Source: Lates calcarifer (lineage: Eukaryota > Chordata > Actinopteri > Centropomidae). From it: a DNA stretch of 64,000 nt. Below, one piece after another: positions 25,402 to 46,550 of the stretch. The notes beneath the pieces are model-generated. The model was not told the origin of the DNA. It saw only the letters and a program-made list of their open reading frames with translations, and ran no database searches. The DNA lies in assembly GCF_001640805.2 (NCBI RefSeq), contig NC_066838.1:17823718-17887717 (forward strand). Direction: 5' to 3'. Every line of letters starts with the position of its first letter. Within the stretch, counting starts at the first letter, position 1. A program made the position numbers and the translations under genes.

Positions 25402-26743
25402 AGCAAACCCTGAGGACCAATGACTGCACATCAGACATACCCATTTAACAAATACTGTTCTTAACCAAGACTTCAACAAAAATTGTGAAAATCTGATCAG
25501 TGAACTTCCTAAAGATTCATTATTTTTAGAAGAGGGAAAATATAAAAAAAAGAGGATCTGGGTGATGAACTTAAAGGATATCGCCTAGTTGCCTTTTACC
25601 TTGTGTAAGGGTTCAACAACAGTGTTTGTGGAACAGACCTTTTACTCTGGGAGTAAAACAGGGAGTTATATAGCACAGATAAATAACACAGCACACTCGT
25701 AATTCTCTCCATCTCTTTCTCACAATCACACATATCATCTCCCTCTCTTTCTTATCCTGCTTTTCTTCCACACACACGCCTGCAAAACACTGACATAACT
25801 CCAAGTAACACTGGGCACTGGGACCATACACACTTTTCAACCAGTCCATAACATAGGTTTTGTGTCTGAGAACACGTTTGAAGGGTGAAAGACAAATGTG
25901 GTTCTAAGCGTCCGAAGGTCCCATTTTCTATTGTCTCTGTGAAAAAATGTCTGCATGTCAACCGTCGTGAATTTCATCGCTTTCATAGAGTTTGTTTGCC
26001 GTCTTCCATGCTTCAGTTTGCTTTGTGATGTAAAGATGTGCCATACATAACCTTGGTTGGTTCTGTGCTATTTTTAATGGTCCTATAAACCCATTATTTG
26101 GGTTAACTCTCTCTAGCGTCTTACCAGTATCATAGTGACTCAGCTATGGATTACTGCTTCTAAGCTCTTAACATGCTGCCGCTGTTGTTGTCGTCCAGTT
26201 TGCCTTGTATGTTAATGTGAAGCTGGTTTCAAAAAGAGGCAGGCAGTAAACAACAGCCAGAGACATGCAGACGCATGCTTACATGTGAAACTGTCGCTGA
26301 AGCTTTTGGCTTTTGCTGAAATTGTCAGTTTTAAAATGAAATTCATGCATTTGGCTGTGAGGTTGATGCATTTCATCTTGACATTTTGCTGTAGGACAAA
26401 GCTTTTGCGATCAATAATTATGTACAATTGAAGCATTCTGCTGCACTTTTGAAGAATCTGACTTAGAATATTAAACATAATCATGATCCTATCAGTTGCA
26501 TTGAGTCAAACTGTTTGATCTCTTATCTAATTAAATGCTGCACAACTTCGCGAGGCTGCAACACACACATCTGGCTTGGCATGAACCTCAGAGCCCTTGT
26601 ACCTAACTTAATAAACAGAGCACTTAACTGTAAGCCTGAGCACCAGACTGAAGTATTTTACTACTCAAGAGGAAAATATCTTTCAAATATATGATGTATA
26701 AGCAACAATGTAAATACTGTTATTTTTGATGTTCATGAATAAA
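25402..26743 (+). other. Probable prrt3 3' UTR with candidate polyadenylation signal
   Basis: A/T-rich sequence follows the prrt3 TGA. AATAAA at 26738-26743 is a candidate 3' end about 1.34 kb downstream; another AATAAA at 27544-27549 is an alternative. Neither can be decided without transcripts. No other gene was seen. Confidence 0.4.
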
Positions 26744-27640
26744 GGCGTATTTGAAACATAGTCATAGTTGTTACTGTGAAAGACAATCTAAAGTGGTATT
26801 GCTTTTGTGTCTGAGCTGTGCAGACAGTTACGCTGTTTTGACATCAGATTATGGCCTGTTGAGGACATGCGGAGCTGTGACACGTTGATACTTGACAACT
26901 TGCATGTCAAGGGACATTCTGGGCTGTGCTCAGGGCTGTAATAATGATGCTGGTTTTGCAACATGTATAACCAATGGCCGTGGTCTGCAGGAGTTTGATT
27001 TTTGCTTAATTTTTTCTGTCATTAAATAATGACTAAGGCATTAGAAAGAAACAAACAAAACACACACGCTACTTAGTCTATTAATCCACCTAAAACTGTT
27101 TGGTGATCCTGAAAATAGTCCCTCCTCAGTGGTTCCCTCCTCAGTCAAAGTTTTGTTCCAAACTGAGCCGGTCCATGACTTGTTTTCCGGTTACCTCAGA
27201 GTGACTGACTTGCAGTAACTCCCAGTGATGTGAGACGCTTGACTTGTTTAGTATTTACAGTACAATGGCCTTGTGTTGTTGTCTACATTCCAATGAACCT
27301 GTAAGATTTCACTGTATCAGGACTCACTGTTACTTCTTTTCCTTCATGACCAGGGTGGTACCTCCAGGACCCATAGTGTTTCCCCCTCCTCCCCAAAGCA
27401 GTACGTGCCATAGAAAATACAATCAGTGCCCCCCCCCCAGTCTGTAGCCACAGTGCATAAGTACAGTGTTAGTTTGATTCGTTTATTTTGCTCATTGAAC
27501 TTTTGTTCTTGTATTTCTTGCTGCATTTCGTGTCTGGATCCAAAATAAAATTGAGAGAACTTGAAATGTCCTTACTGTCATATTTTCATTACTTTTGCTT
27601 ATGTATTTAATCAGAATAGTAACAGTGAGAATATGATCAG
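26744..27640. other. Intergenic region between convergent prrt3 and the SULT cluster
   Basis: About 900 bp, A/T-rich, with a short C run at 27429-27438. It separates the 3' ends of two convergent transcription units. ATTAAA on the minus strand (27611-27606), about 30 nt after the SULT-A stop, could be that gene's polyadenylation signal. Confidence 0.45.
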
Positions 27641-32567
<4,927 letters not shown>

Positions 32568-33489
32568 CTTTAAAAAAGAAAAAAAAGGAAGGACATATGA
32601 TCACTGTGGGTAAATTAACCAAACTGCAGGAATCCACCAACTGGAAGAGAGCTGTCTCATATCTTGAAAAAAGCAGATTGTGTAAATAAAATTGAAAACT
32701 AGTTATCTGGAGTCATACCATCAAACATAATTATATTCACAGTTACTTCACACCTTTATTTGTTCTTTTCAAATATAAACAAAGCTCTGGGGTCATGTTT
32801 GATTATAGAGACATGGGTCTGACTCATCAAATATTCTTTCTCTCTTTTAAAGTGCCTTTGGGATTTCAGTGTTTAATCAGATGTAAAAGATCAAGATATA
32901 AAACTCTTCTCTGCAGTGTTTTTCTCAGGTCTACAGCTGCTTTTGGCAAATTAAAAAACACCTACTGTTTTGTGTAGATGAAAATCTTTGGCCTGTTTTC
33001 AAATGTAATTTATAGTGTCTTGGGAGGGTGTGAAAAAAATATCACACACTTGTCCACAGAACATGTTGTTTGTTGCTGATCAGTGAGACTATTTAATGAT
33101 TCTTAGAGGGATTATTATATTACACCATGTTTAAATACAGCTGGCGCACTATCATTTCTAACAGTATCAGGTTTTTACTTTACACAGTCGGTTGCTGTGA
33201 GCAGTGTTAATGTTAATTTACAACCCTGCCTTTCCTGTTTACCTCTGCCATGGGAAGATCTTAATTTATTCTACAGAAGTAGAATGTTGTGTACTGCACG
33301 ATGGTAGCAGGCACAAAGGAAACACACTGGGACATTAGAAGATAATCAGGAACAAGAAACTGGTGGAAATGGCTGCTTTAAGTACAGGCCAGGATAATGA
33401 GAAAACTAGGTGTGTCAATGGGCAGGGAAGCTCAGATGAGAGGTGAGTAAGTGGATGTGACATTTAGGTGACTGGGTTAGGGAGAAAAG
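32568..33489. other. Spacer upstream of SULT-B
   Basis: About 920 bp, A/T-rich, probably holding the SULT-B promoter and any non-coding exon. No convincing exon, TATA box or repeat was recognised. Confidence 0.4.
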
Positions 33490-33750
33490 TCTGGAGATGT
33501 CTGACCAAAATGCAGCAGGTCGAGGATGTAGAAGACCCAGGTGGTTCCTAAAAGAATGATGAAGGAACATTATAATTTGGTGCCAGACCTTGCTCAGGTT
33601 TGTTGACAGACCTGCTTTGGGGTATGTTGCAAGAAGTATATCATCTGGCCTGACCTGGAAGGTTTGAATGTTCTCCCAGTTTTCTGTGAAATAGTGAGTC
33701 ATCGAGACTCCATGGAAATCAAACAGTTCTAGATGAGGAGATAAATCCAT
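33490..33750 (-). pseudogene. Orphan SULT fragment: first coding exon plus truncated second
   Basis: A first coding exon is intact at 33750-33612 (139 nt): it starts [17 protein letters not shown] and ends in TYPKAG. It is followed by a second exon that begins properly after TTTTAG at 33547 (GTTWVFYILDLLHFGQTSP) and loses similarity to the other copies at about 33490, after roughly 58 of 129 nt. Exons 3-7 are absent before copy C. It most resembles the B/D type (MDLPP, LLATYPKAG). It is a partial duplicate, or the remains of a larger copy deleted in place. Confidence 0.85.
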
Positions 33751-34100
33751 CTTTAAAAAAAAAACAAAACAACAATAGTGATCATTCTGGAGGGGGGAAA
33801 AAAAGTTTAATTTTATTAAGGGAACAACATAAATATAAAAGAAATACAATCAATACACTTAAATCAAATTTCCACAAATAGTGACATGATCCAGACACAG
33901 TAAAAGGAGACTCAACATGACTTAAATGATTAAAAGTGAAAGACTGACATTCATAAAGCTTTGATCTTTGATTATTTTATAATATCAGTCAATGTCAGTA
34001 AAATCTGAATTGTCCTGCACCGATTAAACAGTATCCTTAACACTTAAAATGTAATACCTGACCTATTTTATCCCATATCAGTTGAGGACGTCATTATGCT

Positions 34101-37056
<2,956 letters not shown>

Positions 37057-37544
37057 CTGTATCAATATCAATATGGATATTCTGAATATTGGCCATGCTG
37101 CCAGGACATGATGTGTACCTAAACACATTAGCCAGTAATCATTTAATCCAGTCTCCATAAAATGGAACTGGCATCTAATAACTAGGAGCCAGCACAGTAT
37201 ATATTAATTCATTCAACTTTGCCGACCAGCTTTAAAACCATGCACACAGCTTTACTGGTAGAGGGAAATGCAAACATTACAACATTTCCTATTTGGCTAA
37301 GTGCTGCTGCAGCCACACCAAATAAAATACACTGAAATACACAGAAGAGCAATGATAGCCAACTGCTTACATTTACATTGAAATAAACGTCAAATCCCAG
37401 CTTTGATCCGTTACACTTTTGTGAACTGTTTTTCACATTGTTTTTTAATGTATTCTTGGAAACCTATGACTACACATTTGAAAACATACATATTTAAAAT
37501 CCTCCCATGTTCTTAAAGTTAAAAGTAGCTTATTGCACACTTAC

Positions 37545-37672
37545 CCTGCTGAGTAGATGTTTCCCCAAACTGTGACTGTGTCTGGATCATGCACTCAAAA
37601 AATTCTTTCCTTATGTAATGCTCCCTGTGACATGCTGCACAACTTCCTGAAATGAATGTAGGCGTGTATATA
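37545..37672 (-). promoter_or_regulatory. Candidate TATA box and non-coding first exon of SULT-C
   Basis: On the minus strand, TATATA at 37672-37667 is followed about 120 nt downstream by a strong donor, CAGCAGG|GTAAGTG, ending an exon at 37545. The SULT-C start-codon exon begins after an acceptor (GATACAG) at 37057, so a short non-coding exon of about 95 nt is expected. Position and order fit; expression is not shown. Confidence 0.45.
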
Positions 37673-37870
37673 GTGCTGCCATGTGCGTGCCAAGTCTGAT
37701 TAGTCAAGCATGCGAACCACTGTTAACAGGTCAGAGGTAAACTGGGTTCAGTCTCAGTTCAGGGTGTATACATGACCTGAGATGTCAGTGTTGAGAAAAA
37801 TGAAAACTTATCTGGTTTATTTATCAGTTAGAGAACAGGTTAATGATACAGATTCATTTTAATTTCTGTA

Positions 37871-39582
<1,712 letters not shown>

Positions 39583-40393
39583 CTTTAAAAGAAAAAAAAA
39601 CAAACAAACAAAAAAAAAAAACGATAATCATAATGGAGGGAAAAAATGCTACATTAAAAAAATGAAGGTAAATTCAAACACTGTTGGTAGTTAAACACAG
39701 TTAAACAACTAAGATTGTTACAGAAAATAACTACCAAGGCTTAACTGAAGGAAATAAACACTGCTGTGTCTTTGTGGTTAACAGTAAATATTTTTCCTTC
39801 CTCCCCTCGCATTGCAAAGTGAACTTTGTCTCTCTACATTGGGATCACAGGCTCAGTTCCAGCTGTAATAATCGAGCCCCTCACTGTCCCTCTGTCCCTC
39901 TTGGCCTTCTTTACTCAGATTTGAACTGAAATGCACTGCGCTGACATGGTGAGCCGTGCATCACTATTATTACAGCTCGCTGTTTTTCATACACTACTCT
40001 GCCTGTTTTCAAATGTATTTTTCAGTAAGTCTGGGGAGCAAGGTTAAAAAAAAAGACCTCACACAGACCCATGTGGTTTGTTATTGATAGGAATCCCAGA
40101 GGAGGATTATTGCGTGCCACCAAATGTTTAAAAAACAACTGAAACTGGATGTCTGACATAGCAGAACGATCTGTCTGACAGGAAAGGTGAGGCAGTGTAT
40201 ATGAGGAAGGAGCACTCCTTTGAAAAAATGTCACGCAAGGTAATTATCTTGATCTAGCTGTGTGCTCCAGGATTTCAAAACCTGCGTGATGTATGCTTTT
40301 GGTTGGGATGGTGGAAGGTTTTGGAAATAGTTCTACAGTACTTGATATTTTAATTTTCTTTAAATTCACAAAACCAAGAAATCTAAGATAGAA
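39583..40393. other. Spacer between SULT-D and the tandem array
   Basis: About 810 bp with poly-A stretches near 39587-39620 and no recognised gene or promoter. It ends in (TAC)n then (TAA)n at about 40397-40434, which abuts the head of the first array unit. Confidence 0.5.
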
Positions 40394-40434
40394 CATACTA
40401 CTACTACTACTAATAATAATAATAATAATAATAA

Positions 40435-41691
40435 TTAAAGCTGCGAGCAGCGTTGAACGGGCCCTCGCACCCGGCGCCCGTCGGGGGAGTGGCGACCGCG
40501 GGACCCCGGCAACGGGTCAACGCAGGTCGCAGGGCACACGCTGGCGTAACAGTTCACACTTCCCAGATGTAAAAATTTAAAATAAAAGCTTTTATGCTAA
40601 TTATTTTCTGTGATAATATTATTCAGAGCTCATCATCTGTGACAGATCATGGCTCTCTTGACTGTAACCTCCCTGTGGCAGCTTCTCACAGACACAATCA
40701 ACTCCTCTTCCCCTCCCCCCTCAGACACACACAGACACACACACACAGAGACCCCCTTCCAAAAACCCATCAAAGAGTAATACAATGGCTCCATCTGTAG
40801 GATAAAGTAGAGAGTCGCAACAGGAAGTTACCCCAAAATCTGAGGTTTCAAACAGGAAGTTGGGTTTCCGAACTTTGACGGGCCAGAACAGGCACACGCT
40901 TCGACCAAAACTCACAATTTTCGGAGCCAGTCTTCCAAAAATCCTTAAGTCTGTCCTGACAACATTTGAAGTGAATCTGGTCACCCGTCTAGAAACTGGA
41001 CATCACACCATAAAATATGTCATTTCCTGCTATAAATAGGTGGTGCTACAACAATTGTATGAATATTGACATATGGATGTGTGCAGATAGGTACCATTAA
41101 CAATCCTGTAAAGTTTGATGCAGTTTGGACAAAGTATGGCCGAAATATAGCAAATTTAAAGCAACTTCCTGTTTTGTGGCGAGTGATCGAACTTTCAGGG
41201 GCCATAACTTCCACGCCCTTCAATGAAAAGTCCGAAACTTTTGCAATTTAACTTCGTCTATGTCTTAAGAACAAATTATCAAATTTTGAAGTCAATCGGA
41301 TAATGCGTCTAGGACTAGTTCGCGTTCAAGCGACCCCTGGAAATGGCCAAAAACACACAATTTTTTCACCTTCCGGTCAAAATAAAAATACTTTCTGTTG
41401 GGTTTAGAATATGGCTCCAAGAGACTTTTTGGTGCGTCATGGGATGTTACATATGTGTGCAGATTTTCAGATTTTTAGGCGCAACGGGCTTGAGGGGCTG
41501 TTCCGTTTAAAAATGTAGGTGGCGCTACCGAGGCCATTTTGCCACACCCATGCTCAAGACCCCTAAATTATTAAATTTTTCGCCGTGCCTGACGCGTCTG
41601 CAAATTTTCAGGAGTTTTGACGCATGTTAAGGCCCTCAAAAAGGCGATCAAAGAGGCGGAAAAAGAAGAAAAAAAATAATAATAATAATAA
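40435..41691 (+). repeat. Array unit 1 (short form)
   Basis: 1257 bp: head, one DR with a CA tract near 40727-40747, body, A/(AAT)n tail. The body carries the diagnostic 'ccttaagtctgtcctgac' near 40942 and 'gaaaagtccgaaacttttgc' near 41223, called subtype alpha here. It is preceded by (TAC)n(TAA)n, so even the first unit sits against an AAT microsatellite. Confidence 0.9.
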
Positions 41692-43243
41692 TTAAAGCTG
41701 CGAGCAGCGTTGAACGGGCCCTCGCACCCGGCGCCCGTCGGGGGAGCAGCGACCGCGGGACCCCGGCAACCGCGGGGTCAACGCAGGTCGCAGGGCACAC
41801 GCTGGCGTAACAGTTCACACTTCCCAGATGTTAAAATTTTAAATAAAAGCTTTTATGCTAATTATTTTCTGTGATAATATTTTTCAGAGCTCATCATCTG
41901 TGACAGCTCTTGGCTCTCTTGACTGTAACCTCTCTGTGGCAGCTTCTCACAGACTGAATCAACTCCTCTTCCCCTCCCCCCTCAAACACAAACACAAACA
42001 CAAACACACCCACACACACACACACAAACACACAGAGAAATACCCCCTCCCAAAAGGAGATAAAACTCAGTTTTAACTTGAGTTTACAAGCTTTGAGCTT
42101 TGAGCAAAAGCATTTTTTTAAGTTCTGTTATTGGGTGCATATATAAATCATTTATGCTTAAACAAGGCTTATAATGAAGTTATTTGAACAGTGAATATCT
42201 CATCTGCCTAAAGTCAGGGCGAAGCCACTAACCAGCTGTAGGGATGGGTATCATTAGGATTTTATCTTTATCCATACAGACCCCTATCAGTCCAGCTCAG
42301 ACTGTTACTGGTTTAAGAGAGTGAAGTTTATAGCAATTTGCAAAATTTGGAGATTAGTGACAAACTAACCAGTTAGACTACATACAGACAAGCTTTCATT
42401 TTAGCTGTTAGTAACAGTTTGCCATGAGCTTAACCAGCGTGCTGTGCTTCGTGTTAAACATGTCATGAGACTGTGGACAACGCTGAAAATATTACTTTAC
42501 TAACTACTGGCCAAACAGGCGCTTTGACAAAGAAAAGGTAAAGGCCAGCAGCTTTTACTTTTCAATGCACTTGTCGTCAACTTGAGTGGCTTATATTCAG
42601 CTGGTTCACCTCGACGCTGGAGGACCTAGTGAACTTTTCCTGTCGCCGTGCACTGAGTAAGACGAAAAAATCAGCTGACCCCGTGTGAAATTTCCTAACT
42701 GATCAAAACCAAACTGTAAAGACAGCATCAATCCACGCTCAGCTTTGGTCAAGGGGAGACATATGGTAAGATTACATGAATTCATGTAATCTTCTTTGAG
42801 ACTACAATTTCAGACTTAACTAAGTCATTCACTAGTGTCTTGGCAGCGTTTATGGGTTCTTTAGACAGGTCTCTAACTGGTTTTCTTTCCAGGGTCATTG
42901 AAATCTTTGGCTTCCTACCTCTGCCAGGCTTGTTCTGCACAGTGTGGCTCTCCTTGAATTTCTCGGTGACGCTTCTCATTTGAGTTCTTGACGCTTGGAA
43001 ATGCTGTTATAACTTTGTATATCCTTCTCCTGCTTCCTAAGCATCGACAATTCTTCAAGTCTACAGTGATTTCCTTAGTTTTTGGCATGATGCTTTCTCA
43101 AGTGACAGCTCAAATCTTAACTGAAGTTTTTATACCGCGTGTAAAGCAGCTCTTGGCTCTCCTGACTGTAACCTCTCTGTGGCAGCTTCTCACAGACTCA
43201 ATCAACTCTTCTTCCCCTCCCCCCTCAAACACAAACACAAACA

Positions 43244-43286
<43 letters not shown>

Positions 43287-44242
43287 ACACACACAGAGAC
43301 CCCCTTCCAAAAACCCATCAAAGAGTAATACAATGGCTCCATCTATAGGATAAAGTAGAGAGTCGCAACAGGAAGTTACCCCAAAATCTGAGGTTTCAAA
43401 CAGGAAGTTGGGTTTCCAAACTTTGACGGGCCAGAACCGGCACACGCTTCGACCAAAACTCACAATTTTCGGAGCCAGTCTTCCAAAAAATTCCTCAAGG
43501 AGGGGCTGACAACATTTGAAGTGAATCTGGTCACCCGTCTAGAAACTGGACATCACACTATAAAATATGTCATTTCCTGCTATAAATAGGTGGTGCTACA
43601 ACAATTGTATGAATATTGACATATGGATGTGTGCAGATAGGTACCATTAACAATCCTGTAAAGTTTGATGCAGTTTGGACAAAGTATGGCCGAAATATAG
43701 CAAAAATAAAGCAACTTCCTGTTTCGTGGCGAGTAATCGAACTTTGAGGGGCCATAACTTCCACGCCCTTCAACAAAAACTCAAAATCTGCCGCAATTTA
43801 ACATCGTCTATGTCTTAAGAACATACTATTAAGTTTTGAAGTCAATGGGATAATGCGTCTAGGACTAGTTCGCGTTCAAGCGACCCCTGGAAATGGCCAA
43901 AAACACACAATTTTTTCACCTTCCGGTCAAAATAAAAATACTTTCTGTTGGGTTTAGAATATGGCTCCAAGAGACTTTTTGGTGCGTCATGGGATGTTAC
44001 ATATGTGTGCAGATTTTCAGATTTTTAGGCGCAACGGGCTTGAGGGGCTGTTCCGTTTAAAAATGTAGGTGGCGCTACCGAGGCCATTTTACCACACCCA
44101 TGCTCAAGACCCCTAAATTATTAAATTTTTCGCCGTGCCTGACGCGTCTGCAAATTTTGGTAAGTTTTCACGCATGTTAAGGCCCTCAAAAAAGCCGATC
44201 TAAGAGGCGGAAAAGAAGAAGAAAAAAAAATAATAATAATAA
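41692..44242 (+). repeat. Array unit 2 (long form, module B interrupted by Tc1 fragment)
   Basis: 2551 bp. Head and first DR are canonical. Module B starts after the CA tract at about 42043 and is cut at 42780. A 368 bp Tc1-derived segment replaces the rest of B and the start of the second DR; array sequence resumes at about 43148. The body is subtype beta ('acaaaaactcaaaatctgcc', 'caaggaggggctgacaac'). Confidence 0.88.
42780..43147 (-). mobile_element. Tc1/mariner transposase N-terminal fragment
   Basis: On the minus strand an ATG at 43088 opens MPKTKEITVDLK, the usual start of fish Tc1-like transposases. After a frame disruption, a frame from 42979 to 42782 reads TVQNKPGRGRKPKISM...VRDLSKEPINAAKTLVNDL...VVSKK, the Tc1 helix-turn-helix region with its GRGRKPK motif. 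The DDE catalytic domain and inverted terminal repeats are absent, so it is a dead, truncated fragment. Its left junction forms a perfect 26 bp palindrome with the array sequence (42768-42793). Only unit 2 carries it. Confidence 0.88.
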
Positions 44243-46550
44243 TTAAAGCTGCGAGCAGCGTTGAACGGGCCCTCGCACCCGCGCCCGTCGGGGAGCGGCG
44301 ACCGCGGGACCCCGGCAACCGCGGGGTCAACGCAGGTCGCAGGGCACACGCTGGCGTAACAGTTCACACTTCCGAGATGTAAAAATTTAAATAAAAGCTT
44401 TTATGCTAATTATTTTCTGTGATAATATTTTTCAGAGCTCATCATCTGTGACAGCTCTTGGCTCTCCTGACTGTAACCTCTCTGTGGCAGCTTCTCACAG
44501 ACTCAATCAACTCCTCTTCCCCTCCCCCCTCAAACACAAAACACAAACACAAACACACACACACACACACAGATACCCCCTCCCAAAAGGAGATAAAACT
44601 CAGTTTTAACTTGAGTTTACAAGCTTTGAGCTTTGAGCAAAAGCATTTTTTTGCAAGTTCTGTTATTGGGTGCATATATAAATCATTTATGCTTAAACAA
44701 GGCTTATAATGAAGTTATTTGAACAGTGAATATCTCATCTGCCTAAAGTCAGGGCGAAGCCACTAACCAGCTGTAGGGATGGGTATCATTAGGATTTTAT
44801 CTTTATCCATACAGACCCCTATCAGTCCAGCTCAGACTGTTACTGGTTTAAGAGAGTGAAGTTTATAGCAATTTGCAAAATTTGGAGATTAGTGACAAAC
44901 TAACCAGTTAGACTACATACAGACAAGCTTTCATTTTAGCTGTTAGTAACAGTTTGCCATGAGCTTAACCAGCGTGCTGTGCTTCGTGTTAAACATGTCA
45001 TGAGACTGTGGACAACGTTTGAGCCAGCTTTGACATCTGCAGATATGAGTTTCTGAAGAGGGGCCTGCTGAGGTTAGATGTGCTGAATAATATCCATTTT
45101 CATATCAGAAAAAACACTGCATTAAACATTGTCTTAGCTCACTGAGCTGAGGTCAACAGGTAATATAACCAACCTGTGAGGTGGCTCACCCCCGTAAGAT
45201 AAACACATAAATGATCCCTGATAGAACCGATAATTAAAGGCACATCAGTGACAGGGAATGCTATTAAAACTAAACTATAAACTGGTGACATTAACTGCAA
45301 AAGAAGATTTTTATTGATACATTTCAGGTAGAATTTAGTTTTCAATAAGGAAAATGCTGTAAGAAACCTGAATTTGTTGCAACAAATTTAAAATAAAAGC
45401 TTTTATGCTAATTATTTTCTGTGATAATATTTTTCAGAGCTCATCATCTGTGACAGCTCTTGGCTCTCCTGACTGTAACCTCCCTGTGGCAGCTTCTCAC
45501 AGACTCAATCAACTCCTCTTCCCCTCCCCCCTCAAACACACACACACAGACACACACACACAGAGACCCCCTTCCAAAAACCCATCAAAGAGTAATACAA
45601 TGGCTCCATCTGTAGGATAAAGTAGAGAGTCGCAACAGGAAGTTACCCCAAAATCTGAGGTTTCAAACAGGAAGTTGGGTTTCCGAACTTTGACGGGCCA
45701 GAACCGGCACACGCTTCGACCCAAACTCACAATTTTCGGAGGACTTCTTCCAAAAATTGTCAAGGAGGGGCTGACAACATTTGAAGTGAATCTGGTCACC
45801 CGTCTAGAAACTGGACATCACACTATAAAATATGTCATTTCCTGCTATAAATAGGTGGCGCTACAACAATTGTATGAATATTGACATATGGATGTGTGCA
45901 GATAGGTACCATTAACAATCCTGTAAAGTTTGATGCAGTTTGGACAAAGTATGGCCGAAATATAGCAAAATTAAAGCAACTTCCTGTTTCGTGGCGAGTA
46001 ATCGAACTTTCAGGGGCCATAACTTCCACGCCCTTCAACTGAAAAACTCCAAAATTTGCCGCAATTTAACATCGTCTATGTCTTAAGAACAATACTATTC
46101 AAATTTTGAAGTCAATCGGATAATGCGTCTAGGACTAGTTCGCGTTCAAGCGACCCCTGGAAATGGCCAAAAACACACAATTTTTTCACCTTCCGGTCAA
46201 AATAAAAATACTTTCTGTTGGGTTTAGAATATGGCTCCAAGAGACTTTTTGGTGCGTCATGGGATGTTACATATGTGTGCAGATTTTCAGATTTTTAGGC
46301 GCAACGGGCTTGAGGGGCTGTTCCGTTAAAAATGTAGGTGGCGCTACCGAGGCCATTTTACCACGCCCATGCTCAAGACCCCTAAATTATTAAATTTTTC
46401 GCCGTGCCTGACGCGTCTGCAAATTTTGGTAAGTTTTCACGCATGTTAAGGCCCTCAAAAAGGCCGATCTAAGAGGCGGAAAAAGAAGAAAAAAAATAAT
46501 AATAATAATAATAATAATAAAGCTTGCTGTGCAGGGGGGGGCGTTGGGTA
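44243..46550 (+). repeat. Array unit 3 (long form with internal deletion in B)
   Basis: 2308 bp. Module B is joined at about 45017 ('ggacaacg' directly to 'tttgagcc'), lacking roughly 300 bp present in units 4 and 7-9. The second DR begins near 45390. The body is mixed subtype. After the (AAT)n tail there are about 29 bp of foreign sequence with a G8 run (46521-46550) before unit 4. Confidence 0.88.

Noticed and set aside
40435..40480. B-box-like GTTCAACGC on the minus strand of the array head, hinting at a Pol III/tRNA-derived SINE
   Set aside because: No matching A box at the right distance and the orientation is opposite to the A/(AAT)n tail, so a tRNA-SINE origin is unsupported.
42988..43353. 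121-residue plus-strand frame ending in a TH-repeat
   Set aside because: Antisense to the Tc1 fragment and continuing into the CA microsatellite; the minus-strand Tc1 reading is clearly better.
43570..43590. TATAAATAG in the body of every array unit as a promoter
   Set aside because: Conserved only because units are copies; no downstream gene or initiator is present.
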